The position numbers and the translations under genes are program-made. Shown here piece by piece: positions 1 through 8,185 of a stretch of DNA of 64,000 nt (position 1 is its first letter; every line of letters begins with the position of its first letter). The notes below the pieces were generated by a model. It searched no databases. It saw only the letters and a list, made by a program, of their open reading frames with translations, and was not told where the DNA came from. This DNA comes from Shouchella xiaoxiensis (GTDB taxonomy: Bacteria; Bacillota; Bacilli; Bacillales; Bacillaceae_D): NCBI RefSeq assembly GCF_016907895.1, contig NZ_JAFBCV010000001.1:496001-560000 (forward strand), in the 5' to 3' direction.

Positions 1-429
1 TGGAAAGGTGGCGTATACGATGCAAAGCTTGCAAAAACCCCGGAAGAACTGAAGCAGCTGCTTACGCCACTAGTGGAAGCTGGAGTTGACTTATTCCATT
101 GTTCCACTCGTCGGATTTGGGAAGCGGAATTTGCTGGTGAGGAACCGTTAAATTTAGCTGGCTGGACGAAGAAACTTACCGGTAAGCCAGTTATCTCAGT
201 CGGTTCGCTTGGTATTAATCATGCTTTTCTAAGCACAAAGAGTAATGGGGAACAGACGATAGAAGATAATCTACGTCTTGTAGACGAGAAGCTGAATGCC
301 GGCGAATTTGATCTTGTAGCTGTAGGACGTGCGCTGCTTGCAGATCCCGAATGGGCCGAAAAAGTCCGCGAGAATAGACTTGATGATGCCATTTTATATA
401 CGAAAGATGCAGAAAAAGAATTGATATAA
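1..429 (+). CDS. NADH:flavin oxidoreductase (Old Yellow Enzyme family), C-terminal part
   Basis: The reading frame is open from base 1, so the gene starts upstream of the window; about 142 C-terminal residues are present. The end of a TIM barrel is recognisable: EAGVDLFHCSTRR, the beta-strand KPVISVGSLG, and DLVAVGRALLADPEW, which is the phosphate-binding end of the FMN site in 2,4-dienoyl-CoA reductase/OYE enzymes. Members reduce activated C=C bonds or related electrophiles with NAD(P)H and bound FMN in the cytoplasm. The natural substrate cannot be read from the sequence. A bidirectional-looking terminator follows and separates it from the convergent FMN reductase gene. Confidence 0.85.
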   Translation, partial: WKGGVYDAKLAKTPEELKQLLTPLVEAGVDLFHCSTRRIWEAEFAGEEPLNLAGWTKKLTGKPVISVGSLGINHAFLSTKSNGEQTIEDNLRLVDEKLNAGEFDLVAVGRALLADPEWAEKVRENRLDDAILYTKDAEKELI

Positions 430-430
430 A

Positions 431-469
431 CAGAGAGCAGCCAATACTTTGGCTGCTTTCTGTTTGTTT
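431..469. terminator. Intrinsic terminator between convergent genes
   Basis: A 12-bp stem with one G-T pair (431-442 with 451-462, core AGCAGCC/GGCTGCT) is followed by TTTGTTT. It ends the oxidoreductase transcript and may also serve the opposing gene. Confidence 0.7.
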
Positions 470-1022
470 AGACCTTGTTTTTTAAGGCTTTGTTTAATGC
501 TTGAGCTTGCTGCAATGCTAGATAATCTTGTTTAATCTCGCCTGGCTGATTTGCTTCTCCAATAATATAGGATGACAAAGGTTTCATTTGTAAGAAATCA
601 AAAGCGAAATGAAACTGTTGGATAAGCGGCAATGCTTTTAGCTTTGGTTGATCTCCCCCGACAACGAGCACGATTGCTTCAACTGAGGGCATTCTTGCTT
701 TGAGCTGAGGTCCATAGTGCTCATCTCGTAATGCTTGGCTAAGCCGATCAAACATTGTTTTCATCAGGCTCGACATGCCGTACCAGTATAATGGCGTTGC
801 GAAAATAAGAAGATCGTTTTCCATAAAAGCTTGGACAATTTGGTCATAATCATCTAAGGCAGAAGGAAATCCTTCTTTTGTATGGCGTAAGTCAGTAAAA
901 GGGTGGAGCGTCAACTCGCTTAATTTAATTATAGTAGTTGGAATGTCCGCTGTTACCATTTGTGCAAGCTCTTCCGTGTTGCCACCTCTTCTTGTACTTC
1001 CAATAATTGTTGCTATCTTCAT
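468..1022 (-). CDS. NAD(P)H-dependent FMN reductase / flavodoxin-like protein
   Basis: This 184-residue protein has a flavodoxin-like fold. The N-terminus carries the phosphate-binding loop IIGSTRRGGNTEE for FMN. A central ATPLYWYGMSSLMKTMFDRL segment matches the P-x-Y-W-x-x-S-x-x-K/M-F-D-R signature of NADPH-dependent FMN reductases and iron-sulfur flavoproteins. It probably supplies reduced flavin or reduces quinone/azo-type compounds in the cytoplasm. It is divergent from the LysR gene at 1149, with a 126-bp gap, so that regulator may control it (inference from layout). Confidence 0.85.
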   Translation of the reverse strand: MKIATIIGSTRRGGNTEELAQMVTADIPTTIIKLSELTLHPFTDLRHTKEGFPSALDDYDQIVQAFMENDLLIFATPLYWYGMSSLMKTMFDRLSQALRDEHYGPQLKARMPSVEAIVLVVGGDQPKLKALPLIQQFHFAFDFLQMKPLSSYIIGEANQPGEIKQDYLALQQAQALNKALKNKV

Positions 1023-1148
1023 GTTTTTAGCCCCTTTTTAATCAGCTATGCAATTACTTAGTTCTAGTTTAAAATATGTATATTGATCATTAAAATGAAT
1101 GTTTTCGATTGTTATGATCGAAAAAAACGATTAAAAAGGAGTGGTGAA

Positions 1149-2045
1149 GTGGAAATCAAGCAGTTAATTACGTTTGTTGAAGTGGCTGAATCGCTTCATA
1201 TAACGCGAACGGCTAAGAAACTTTCATTTGCCCAATCAAGCGTAACGGCGCATATTAAAGCACTCGAAGCTTACGTCGGAACCGCATTATTTGAACGACT
1301 TGGCAAGAAAATCTATTTAACCGATGCAGGTCGTACATTTAAGCATTATGCCGACCAAATGATTGCTTTGGATGAGGAAGTGAAGGCAAAAATAAATGGT
1401 ACCGGAAGTGCTGTTGCGAAACTGACAGTTGGTGCACAAGAAAGCCAATGTACGTATCGCCTTACGCCCATTTTAAAAGCATTTAAACAACAGTATCCAG
1501 ATGTAGAGCTTGTCTTTAAACCAGCCCATTCTCATAAGATGGCGCGTGAAAAACTGCTTGAGGGCGCACTTGATTTTGCTTTTATTACGGACACTGCTGC
1601 AACTGGCTCATCTCTGGTTGTAGAAAAATTGATTAAGGAAGACGTCGTTCTAGTTGCCTCACCTGAACACGCTATTTTTAAACGAACTTCGTTGCCTACT
1701 CCAGCTGATTTAAAAGAAGAAACGTTTTTGCTTGCTGAAGCAGGCTGCTCATATCGTGATTATCTCGTAAAATGGTTTGAACGAGCAGACCAATCCATTT
1801 TTCATAAAATTGAATTTGGTAGTATTGAAACCATTAAGCAATGTGTATTAACTGGTCTTGGTATAGCAATTCTGCCTAAGATGGCTATCGAGAAAGAGCA
1901 GAGTGAAGGCATGTTAAAAATAGTGCAGTGGGATCCGCCAGACGATACGATTTATACTCATATTGCATGGCATAAAGACAAACAGTTGACGCGACCACTG
2001 CAAACATTTATTGAGTTGACGCGTCATCACTTTCAATCGGCATAG
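1149..2045 (+). CDS. LysR family transcriptional regulator
   Basis: I chose the GTG at 1149 because AAAGGAG lies about 8 bases upstream and the protein then begins VEIKQLITFVEVAES, the usual first line of a LysR winged helix. The open frame continues upstream to 1083 without a ribosome binding site. About 298 residues: an N-terminal HTH (SFAQSSVTAHIKALE, residues ~25-45) followed by a periplasmic-binding-like effector domain. It is divergent from the FMN reductase gene and may regulate it. The last 38 bases overlap the convergent HAD gene. The effector is unknown. Confidence 0.9.
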   Translation: MEIKQLITFVEVAESLHITRTAKKLSFAQSSVTAHIKALEAYVGTALFERLGKKIYLTDAGRTFKHYADQMIALDEEVKAKINGTGSAVAKLTVGAQESQCTYRLTPILKAFKQQYPDVELVFKPAHSHKMAREKLLEGALDFAFITDTAATGSSLVVEKLIKEDVVLVASPEHAIFKRTSLPTPADLKEETFLLAEAGCSYRDYLVKWFERADQSIFHKIEFGSIETIKQCVLTGLGIAILPKMAIEKEQSEGMLKIVQWDPPDDTIYTHIAWHKDKQLTRPLQTFIELTRHHFQSA

Positions 2046-2688
2046 CTACAATGTCAATTACGTCTCTAAAGGATGAAATGTTCATCGTGGCCTGAGCCAA
2101 TTCTTCCATGCTACCGTATCCATATGTACAAGCAACAGTATGTAATCGATTGGCGGCACCAGCAGAGATATCTGATTTCCGATCTCCAATCATATACGCT
2201 TCATTAAGTTGATGATCTTGTTTTAATTGATGGACTAATTCTGTTTTTGACGAAACGGGTAAGCGGTCTGCTCCGTAATAATCAGTAAACCATTGATTTA
2301 ACTGATAGTGATTCAAGATCGTTTTTAAATAAGACATCATGCCATTACTAGCTATGTATAAAGAAAAGCCCGCTTCTTTCAGCCTCTGAAGCGTTAGCGG
2401 AACATCAGGGTAAAGCTCACCTTCATCTGCCTTTATTTGTTCAATTATCTTAACTAAAAATAAATGATCAGCCTGCTTTCTTAAAGCAGGTTCAGCTCCC
2501 GGGAGCAATGTTTGCCAGACGTCTTTCATCGGTGCTCCTAGCATAGTGAGATAGCTCTGTACAGGCGCTTCCCCATGCCAAAGCTGCTGTTCATTTAGTT
2601 GATTAAATGTGTCAACTAATGCAAGCGTTAACACTTTTTCGGTTTTAAACAGCGTTCCGTCCATATCAAAGATGAGCGCCGGCTTCAT
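2008..2688 (-). CDS. HAD superfamily hydrolase (phosphoglycolate phosphatase-like)
   Basis: A 226-residue cytoplasmic phosphatase. Motif I is ALIFDMDGTLF (nucleophile and acid/base Asp), motif II is YIASNG, and motif III/IV appears as K..(YMIGDRKSDISAGAAN) with the Mg-binding Asp pair. A four-helix cap follows motif I, typical of the PGP/beta-phosphoglucomutase subgroup. The start overlaps the stop of the upstream GNAT gene by 4 bases, so the two are translationally coupled. The substrate is not deducible. Confidence 0.88.
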   Translation of the reverse strand: MKPALIFDMDGTLFKTEKVLTLALVDTFNQLNEQQLWHGEAPVQSYLTMLGAPMKDVWQTLLPGAEPALRKQADHLFLVKIIEQIKADEGELYPDVPLTLQRLKEAGFSLYIASNGMMSYLKTILNHYQLNQWFTDYYGADRLPVSSKTELVHQLKQDHQLNEAYMIGDRKSDISAGAANRLHTVACTYGYGSMEELAQATMNISSFRDVIDIVAMPIESDDASTQ

Positions 2689-3221
2689 TGTGTGTTCTCT
2701 CGCTTTGAGGGCAGTGTTTTACTTAGAATAACGCTGCGATAGTTGGTCACGTCCCAGTTGGCAAATTCTATAAAGCGATAGCCTTTCTTCTCGTAAATAG
2801 AACGTAAATGCGCTGCTGGTTCAGCTGTATCAAGAGCAAGTTCTTTTAATCCTGTTTGAAAGGCATAGGTTTCAACTCGATTTAGTAGGAGTGTACCTAG
2901 TCCAAGTCCTTGATAATCGGGGTGCACGGCATATTGTCCGACAACTCCAACGGTATCCCGTTCATACCAAGGGCAACCATGCTTCATTCCTGGTTTATAG
3001 AAGCTAATGGTTCCTATGATTCTGTTGTCTTTAAGTGCAATCAAGCAGTGTGCTCCGTCAATTCGTTCTCTTGTTATCGTCGAATCTTGGTGTGTAGCAA
3101 GATAGCGTAAACCCAAATCAGAAAGCTGTTTGTAAGATACATTTAATAAGCGGGTTAACTCATCAATCGAGTCAACATCCATTTGAAACGGACGTATTGC
3201 GAAATCTTCTGTCATCTCCAT
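2685..3221 (-). CDS. GNAT family N-acetyltransferase
   Basis: The open frame runs back to 3347, but the only good ribosome binding site (AAAAGGAG, rc around 3232-3240) serves a start at 3221 (MEMTEDFAIRPF), 3227 (GTG) or 3230; I use 3221. About 178 residues. The acetyl-CoA pyrophosphate loop is visible as YAVHPDYQGLGLGTLLLNRVE, followed by the family's last motif ALDTAEPAAHLRSIYEKKGYRF. It transfers an acetyl group to an unknown small molecule or protein. It forms a two-gene minus-strand operon with the HAD phosphatase. Confidence 0.85.
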   Translation of the reverse strand: MEMTEDFAIRPFQMDVDSIDELTRLLNVSYKQLSDLGLRYLATHQDSTITRERIDGAHCLIALKDNRIIGTISFYKPGMKHGCPWYERDTVGVVGQYAVHPDYQGLGLGTLLLNRVETYAFQTGLKELALDTAEPAAHLRSIYEKKGYRFIEFANWDVTNYRSVILSKTLPSKRENTQ

Positions 3222-3345
3222 TTGCACCATCACTCCTTTTCTCTTCTTTTGCAGTGTATCAAAAGAAAAACGATAGATAAAGAGAAATATTAATTGATTT
3301 CGATAAATCAAAAGTGTATATTCGAGAAAAAAGGAGAGTGATAGC

Positions 3346-4122
3346 ATGTTTGTTGAGGAAAGAAGAGAACGAATTCTCCAGAAAATTTACAAAGAAAAGA
3401 CCGTTTCCGTCCAGCAACTGGCTGAAGTATTACAGACATCTGTTCATACAATTCGTAATGACTTAACATACCTTGAAGAGCAGAATCATTTAACAAGAAC
3501 GCATGGCGGGGCAGTCTTAAATGAGCGATCACGTTTGAACGTCATGAAGACGAGCGTGCGGTACGATCAGGCGGATCAGTATCAACATGCGATCGCCAAA
3601 AGAGCGGCAGGTCTTATTAAGCCCGGCATGACGGTTTACATTGGTGGGTCCGTTACACATTATTTAATGCTTCAATACATAAAGCAGGACATGAAGTGTA
3701 CGATTGTGACAAATTCGCTTCAAGTCGCGTTAGACTTGTCTACCAATGAATCGGTTGAATGTTACATCATTGGTGGGCACGTGCCTTATTCGTCAAATAC
3801 AGTGGGGAGTATGGCTGTAAAGTTAATGGAACAGTTTCATGTTGATCTCGCTTTTATTAATAATGGATTCCATTTAGAGCAGGGTATGACAACCTCTAAT
3901 CCAGAAGTGGCAGCTTTTCAATCAGCGGTCATTCAAAACGCGAAAAAGATTGTTGGTTTAGGAAACCACTATAAGGTTGATATTGTGACGTTTGCCTCAA
4001 TTGCATCGCTTCAGGTAGTAGATTTGCTTATTCTTGATGAGAAAGTTTCTGAAGAAATAAGGGATGGGCTTGAACAAGCCAAAGTAGACTATGTTGTAGC
4101 AACAGGAGATGAGCTGGCATGA
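3346..4122 (+). CDS. DeoR family transcriptional regulator
   Basis: The ATG at 3346 follows AAAGGAGAGTGATAGC. 258 residues: N-terminal winged helix (RRERILQKIYKEKTVSVQQLAEVLQTSVHTIRNDL, residues ~5-40) and a sugar-phosphate-isomerase-like effector domain (DeoRC) with IVTNSLQVALDL and IIGGHV motifs. DeoR proteins usually sense sugar phosphates. The gene overlaps fosB by 4 bases, so it is the first gene of a DeoR-FosB-Nudix-GNAT operon and probably autoregulates it (inference). Confidence 0.9.
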   Translation: MFVEERRERILQKIYKEKTVSVQQLAEVLQTSVHTIRNDLTYLEEQNHLTRTHGGAVLNERSRLNVMKTSVRYDQADQYQHAIAKRAAGLIKPGMTVYIGGSVTHYLMLQYIKQDMKCTIVTNSLQVALDLSTNESVECYIIGGHVPYSSNTVGSMAVKLMEQFHVDLAFINNGFHLEQGMTTSNPEVAAFQSAVIQNAKKIVGLGNHYKVDIVTFASIASLQVVDLLILDEKVSEEIRDGLEQAKVDYVVATGDELA

Positions 4123-4532
4123 AGCTTAATCACATTACCTTCTCTGTTTCAAATTTAGAAAAATCGATTGCTTTCTATCAAGAGATATTTAACGCGTCAT
4201 TGCTAGTAAAAGGAGAGAAGATGGCTTATTTTGATTTAGATGGGCTCTGGCTTGCTCTCAATGTGGAAACCGACATTGAGAGAAGTGAGGTAAATGAATC
4301 GTATACGCACATCGCATTCACCATTACAGAGGAAGAACTTTCCGCCATGACAGAAAAATTAAACAAGCTCGGAGTAAACATATTGGATGGTCGAGCGAGG
4401 AGCAAAGAAGACAAACGGTCTATTTACTTTACCGATCTTGATGGTCATCGATTTGAATTCCATACGGGAACACTGCAAGAGCGTTTAACGTATTATCAGA
4501 ACGAGAAGAAACACCTTGATTTTTATTCGTAA
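4119..4532 (+). CDS. fosB: Metallothiol transferase FosB (fosfomycin resistance)
   Basis: A 137-residue vicinal oxygen chelate fold protein, the usual FosB length. The three metal ligands are in place: His5 (LNHITFSV), His64 (SYTHIAF) and Glu113 (DGHRFEFHTGTL). The C-terminal RLTYYQNEKKH is typical of FosB. The enzyme adds bacillithiol (or cysteine) to fosfomycin with a divalent metal and so inactivates the drug. The start codon overlaps the stop of the DeoR gene, suggesting translational coupling. Seen: motifs and length. Known: FosB chemistry. Inferred: actual resistance in this strain. Confidence 0.93.
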   Translation: MKLNHITFSVSNLEKSIAFYQEIFNASLLVKGEKMAYFDLDGLWLALNVETDIERSEVNESYTHIAFTITEEELSAMTEKLNKLGVNILDGRARSKEDKRSIYFTDLDGHRFEFHTGTLQERLTYYQNEKKHLDFYS

Positions 4533-4565
4533 TAGACTGCTGTTTATGAGAGGGGTGTTTATTAA

Positions 4566-4973
4566 GTGCGAGACCGAGGCGTTGCGCTTTTGTTGAAAAA
4601 GGATAAGATTGCCCTTATTAAACGTGTAAGGAACGGTCAAAGCTATTATGTCTTTCCTGGCGGCGGAATTGAATCTGGTGAAACACCTGAGCAAGCAACA
4701 AAAAGAGAAGCACGTGAAGAATTGGGCGTTGTTGTTAAGGTACAGCGAAAAGTGGCAGAGATAGTAGATGAGGGAACGCAGCATTATTTCTTGGTTTCGA
4801 TCATCTCGGGAGAGTTTGGAAGTGGCAAAGGAAATGAAATGGTTTGTCCACAAAGGGACCGGGGCACGTATGAGCCGATGTGGGTTTGTTATGATGAACT
4901 AGAGCAGCTAAATATTAAACCAGAACAAGCGGTAAAAATGGTTATGCGAGTAATGAGAGAAGGTGATGAATGA
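4566..4973 (+). CDS. Nudix hydrolase
   Basis: The start is GTG at 4566 behind GAGGGGTG. 135 residues. The full Nudix box GGIESGETPEQATKREAREE followed by LGV matches G-x5-E-x7-REUxEExGU exactly, at residues ~37-59. It hydrolyses a nucleoside diphosphate linked to another moiety, using Mg; the substrate is unknown. It is 33 bp downstream of fosB and its stop is immediately followed by the GNAT start at 4974, so it belongs to the same operon. Confidence 0.9.
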   Translation: MRDRGVALLLKKDKIALIKRVRNGQSYYVFPGGGIESGETPEQATKREAREELGVVVKVQRKVAEIVDEGTQHYFLVSIISGEFGSGKGNEMVCPQRDRGTYEPMWVCYDELEQLNIKPEQAVKMVMRVMREGDE

Positions 4974-5456
4974 ATGAGCTTCTCGTTTCAAGTATTGACG
5001 CAAGAACAGGCCGAAGAGATCGCCTATCGTTGGCAATATGAAGAACCTTATGCTTTTTATAACATGGACGCAGATGAAGAGGATTTGCATGATTTTCTAG
5101 ATCCTCAAAAACGAGGATCAACCATTTATGCTGTTATGCAAGGGCGCGACCTGTACGCCTTCTTTTCTATTGAACGAGTCGGGCAAGAAATGTATGAGAT
5201 TGGGTTAGGGATGAAACCAGAGCACACAGGTAGAGGTGGCGGGAAAGCGTTTATAAGGGCTATAGTTGATTATGTTGTTTCAAGTTATTCACCCGCAAAG
5301 CTCACCTTGTCCGTTGCGACATTTAATCAACGAGCCATTCATGTTTATCGTCAAAATGGCTTTGTCGACAGAAATGTGTTCATGCAAAAAACAAATGGAG
5401 ATGTTTATGAGTTTCTTAGAATGGAGAGATGGCTTACTGACAAAGCTGAGATATAA
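4974..5456 (+). CDS. GNAT family N-acetyltransferase
   Basis: 160 residues starting directly after the Nudix stop (TGA ATG). The acetyl-CoA loop GMKPEHTGRGGGKAFIRAIV (residues ~83-102) and the C-terminal FNQRAIHVYRQNGFVDRN motif are standard for GNAT proteins, close to the aminoglycoside/RimI-like group. As the last gene of the fosB operon it could be an accessory detoxifying enzyme, but this is only inferred from context. Confidence 0.88.
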   Translation: MSFSFQVLTQEQAEEIAYRWQYEEPYAFYNMDADEEDLHDFLDPQKRGSTIYAVMQGRDLYAFFSIERVGQEMYEIGLGMKPEHTGRGGGKAFIRAIVDYVVSSYSPAKLTLSVATFNQRAIHVYRQNGFVDRNVFMQKTNGDVYEFLRMERWLTDKAEI

Positions 5457-5536
5457 AGAATTGATGTATTTGAGTTTGGTTTAAAAGATAACAGGTTGCT
5501 ATGATTCTAGAAATGTTAGCAAATTTGGAGGGGAAA

Positions 5537-5890
5537 ATGGACTGGCTTCTGATTGGTGGTTCATACTTATTAATAAGTGTAGTTGTATCAATTGCTTATA
5601 TAGGTATTGTGTTGGCGAGCTTCATGTTAATGAAAAAGTTATTTAAAATGAATGAAACAAAGTGGGATCACTTTTTTCGCTATAAGAATGGGTTCGGTCT
5701 GTATCTTGCACTAGTATTGCCTTACCTTTTAACACTTGCCATTTTGTACCCAGCAACTTTAGTATGGTTCGATTGGATTGACGTTACGTATAAACTAGCA
5801 GCGACTAATTTCATTTTTCTACTATTAGCTCTGACCGGTTTATGGAAATTACCTAAACTCAAACAGCTCAAACAGAAGCTAGATCACTAA
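5537..5890 (+). CDS. Small polytopic membrane protein of unknown function
   Basis: The open frame begins at 5501, but GGAGGGG at 5528-5533 points to the ATG at 5537 (MDWLLIGGSYLLISVV). About 117 residues with three to four hydrophobic segments: residues ~4-35, ~58-82 and ~88-105. The tail KLPKLKQLKQKLDH is basic and likely cytoplasmic. I do not recognise a family. It is 80 bp downstream of the fosB operon on the same strand and may be read through from it. Confidence 0.65.
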   Translation: MDWLLIGGSYLLISVVVSIAYIGIVLASFMLMKKLFKMNETKWDHFFRYKNGFGLYLALVLPYLLTLAILYPATLVWFDWIDVTYKLAATNFIFLLLALTGLWKLPKLKQLKQKLDH

Positions 5891-6050
5891 TTTTTCATTT
5901 CTTAAGAGATCGATTCACATTCGTTTCGTTATCTTTGTAACAAAATCGTCTTTTTTTCAATACTTTTTCAAGAAAAAATGAGAAAATGCATCTTTTTAAC
6001 TCTTCTATTCGTATATATACTAGAAGGAATAGATAGAGGAGGCTGAGGCT

Positions 6051-6239
6051 ATGTTTTTATCACTGACTACAAGTATGATTGCAGTCATGTTTTTATTAAC
6101 GTCTTTTATCGATTTAGCAAAGGGACAAGTTGAAACAGCCTTTTTCACATTGATTGGCTTTATTTCATTTTTCCTGTTTACCTTGCTTATTGTGATGAAG
6201 CGAAAAGACTTATTTTCAAAAGAGATGTTTAAGAAATAA
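6051..6239 (+). CDS. Small two-helix membrane protein
   Basis: 62 residues behind GAGGAGGCTGAGGCT. Two transmembrane helices (MIAVMFLLTSFIDLA and FFTLIGFISFFLFTLLIVM) with a short loop and a basic C-terminus (KRKDLFSKEMFKK). A 13-bp terminator hairpin follows 10 bases after the stop, which supports a real monocistronic gene. Function unknown. Confidence 0.65.
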   Translation: MFLSLTTSMIAVMFLLTSFIDLAKGQVETAFFTLIGFISFFLFTLLIVMKRKDLFSKEMFKK

Positions 6240-6249
6240 ACCAATAGAA

Positions 6250-6283
6250 AAGAAGCAGGTCGTTAATCGACCTGCTTCTTTTT
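6250..6283. terminator. Bidirectional intrinsic terminator
   Basis: A perfect 13-bp stem (AAGAAGCAGGTCG at 6250-6262 with its complement at 6268-6280), loop TTAAT, T-run on both strands. It separates the convergent genes at 6239 and 6289. Confidence 0.9.
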
Positions 6284-6288
6284 CCTAC

Positions 6289-7389
6289 TTATCTGGTGAA
6301 AAACTTTTCCGTATAATAAGGCTGTGAATCGTCATTAAAATCAACACCAACGCCAAGATTTCGAAACTCTTTTTTGAGAATGTTTTCCCGGTGCCCGAGT
6401 GAATTCATTAAGCCTTCGTGAGCAAAAATGCTGCTAAACTGACCATAGGCTAGGTTTTCACCAGCGGTCGTGAAGCGAATATTATCGTCAGCCATACGGT
6501 CAAACGGGGACTTACCTTCCAAATTCGTATGTCCAAAGTACTCATTGAGGGCCATATCCGTACTATGTTTTCGTGCTGTTTCTCTGACTGGATCATCCCA
6601 AGTCAAAAGGGGCAATTCGTTCATTGAACGAGAAGAGTTTGTCAAATCAAACAGCTGGTATTCAAACCCCTCTCTTAATGCCTGACTTTCTTCTGTATAA
6701 AGAGTACGCTTGCTTTGTTCTAAATCGTAATCAATGATTTGAATTGCTGTAACCGTATCATCACGATGTTTATCGTAGAAAATGGTCAAATAACTATCAT
6801 CTAATTCAAATAAATCATATTCTTCATCTTGATTTAATTGATAATTAAAGAAGCCTTTTCTCATCGAAGTTTGAGGATCTCCAAGCTGGTCACGAACCTC
6901 TGCTTTATTACTACCAAATTGAATTTCAGTCTCAGTTGATGCAATTAAATCTTGGTTCGTATATAGACCTTTTACGCGGTTTTCTTCATCGTAAGCAACC
7001 ATCATAAACCGGTGATACTCTTCATGGTATGCCTCCCAATTGAGACCATATTCATTTTCTGTCACACGTTTCGGAGACCCGACATCTTCTTCGACAATCG
7101 CTCTTGTATCGCCCAATTCAATATTATGAACGGAAAAAAGACTGGAATCGGGTCCTACTAAATCTGGGAATTCAATCCCGACTGGTTCATCCGGCTCAAC
7201 ATAGTCATCAGCTGACAGAAAAGACTTAATCGATTCATCAATCGCTTCCCAAGAAAAGTTCGAGAAATCAATTGATTGAAAGGAATCAATAAAAGAAGGA
7301 GGTACGAGGCTTTTTGCAGAATCAAGCCATAACGATCTGGAGCTGTAAGCAACGAGCCCGATTAATAGAATTATAATGAAACGCTTCAT
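6289..7389 (-). CDS. CAP-domain exported protein (YlbC-like)
   Basis: 366 residues. An N-terminal hydrophobic stretch (MKRFIIILLIGLVAYSS) is a signal peptide or anchor. Residues ~95-235 form two repeats typical of the CAP-associated N-terminal domain (GDTRAIVEEDVGSPKRVTENEYG; GSNKAEVRDQLGDPQTS). Residues ~245-366 are a CAP/SCP domain: ETARKHSTDMALNEYFGH, GENLAYGQ and GHRENIL, with the His/Glu residues of the cavity. Bacillus YlbC has this architecture. Its molecular role is not established. The mature protein is acidic, as expected for an alkaliphile's exported protein. Confidence 0.88.
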   Translation of the reverse strand: MKRFIIILLIGLVAYSSRSLWLDSAKSLVPPSFIDSFQSIDFSNFSWEAIDESIKSFLSADDYVEPDEPVGIEFPDLVGPDSSLFSVHNIELGDTRAIVEEDVGSPKRVTENEYGLNWEAYHEEYHRFMMVAYDEENRVKGLYTNQDLIASTETEIQFGSNKAEVRDQLGDPQTSMRKGFFNYQLNQDEEYDLFELDDSYLTIFYDKHRDDTVTAIQIIDYDLEQSKRTLYTEESQALREGFEYQLFDLTNSSRSMNELPLLTWDDPVRETARKHSTDMALNEYFGHTNLEGKSPFDRMADDNIRFTTAGENLAYGQFSSIFAHEGLMNSLGHRENILKKEFRNLGVGVDFNDDSQPYYTEKFFTR

Positions 7390-7635
7390 ACGTCACATCC
7401 TAACAAGAAGTAATACATTTGGTAAACGTAATTAAGTCTACTATACGAAAGCGGGCATCACAATATAAAAACAGATATTCCCACTGTCTTCCAATTATAC
7501 CTGATTTGCTTGGTTTTTAATCATGGTAGGATAAAAGAATAGCTTAAACAGCTAACGAGACAGATGATCCAAAAGATCACTGCATGATGGATCTGTCACA
7601 TTTTGTTCAAGAGACCTATTTGTTGGAGGTGAAAC

Positions 7636-8148
7636 TTGTCTGTGAAACAAATAACGTTTGATTTTCAAGAGACACAAGTAACCGCAATGGCAGAGCTCTA
7701 CGCCCGAGTGTGGGGAAGTGAAGTAGAGACTGCTAGAGTGAAAATTGCTCGTTATCAAACCTATTCTGGCTTTAAAGCTGTGCTGCTCGTTTCTAACAAA
7801 GAAGAATTAATTGGATTTGCTTATGGCTATACGTCAAGCCCTGGTCAGTATTATCATGACCTGCTTGCTGCTGCGTTAACAGCAGATCGACGTCAATGGC
7901 TTGACGATTGTTTTGAATTTGTAGAACTCGTTGTTGATAAAGCGATGAGAAGGTTGGGCGGCGGAAGGATACTCGTGCAATCACTTATGGAAGCTACTGA
8001 TTGTCAAAAGGCGTTACTAACAACTCAAATGGCGAACCAACCTGCGATTACGCTGTATAAACAGTTAAACTGGGTAGCCATTCAAGACGATTTTTTACCA
8101 TCTTCAAGTGGAGAGCCATACGTCATGATGGGAAAGGTCTTGAAATAA
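7636..8148 (+). CDS. GNAT-like acetyltransferase
   Basis: The start is TTG at 7636 with GGAGGTG six bases upstream. 170 residues. The core is a degraded GNAT fold: FVELVVDKAMRRLGGGRILVQSLM replaces the usual Q/R-x-x-G-x-G/A loop, and ALLTTQMANQPAITLYKQLNWVAI is the terminal motif. It is probably an acetyltransferase of unknown substrate. It is monocistronic between divergent and convergent neighbours. Confidence 0.75.
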   Translation: MSVKQITFDFQETQVTAMAELYARVWGSEVETARVKIARYQTYSGFKAVLLVSNKEELIGFAYGYTSSPGQYYHDLLAAALTADRRQWLDDCFEFVELVVDKAMRRLGGGRILVQSLMEATDCQKALLTTQMANQPAITLYKQLNWVAIQDDFLPSSSGEPYVMMGKVLK

Positions 8149-8178
8149 AAAGCGCCACTCCTTTAAGAGCGGCGCTGA
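8147..8178. terminator. Intrinsic terminator (strongest for the minus strand)
   Basis: A 10-bp stem AGCGCCACTC (8151-8160) pairs with 8167-8176 with one G-T pair. On the minus strand it is followed by TTTTTATTT, so it terminates the citrate transporter gene. The plus-strand tail is a weaker GATTGTTG. Confidence 0.75.
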
Positions 8179-8185
8179 TTGTTGA

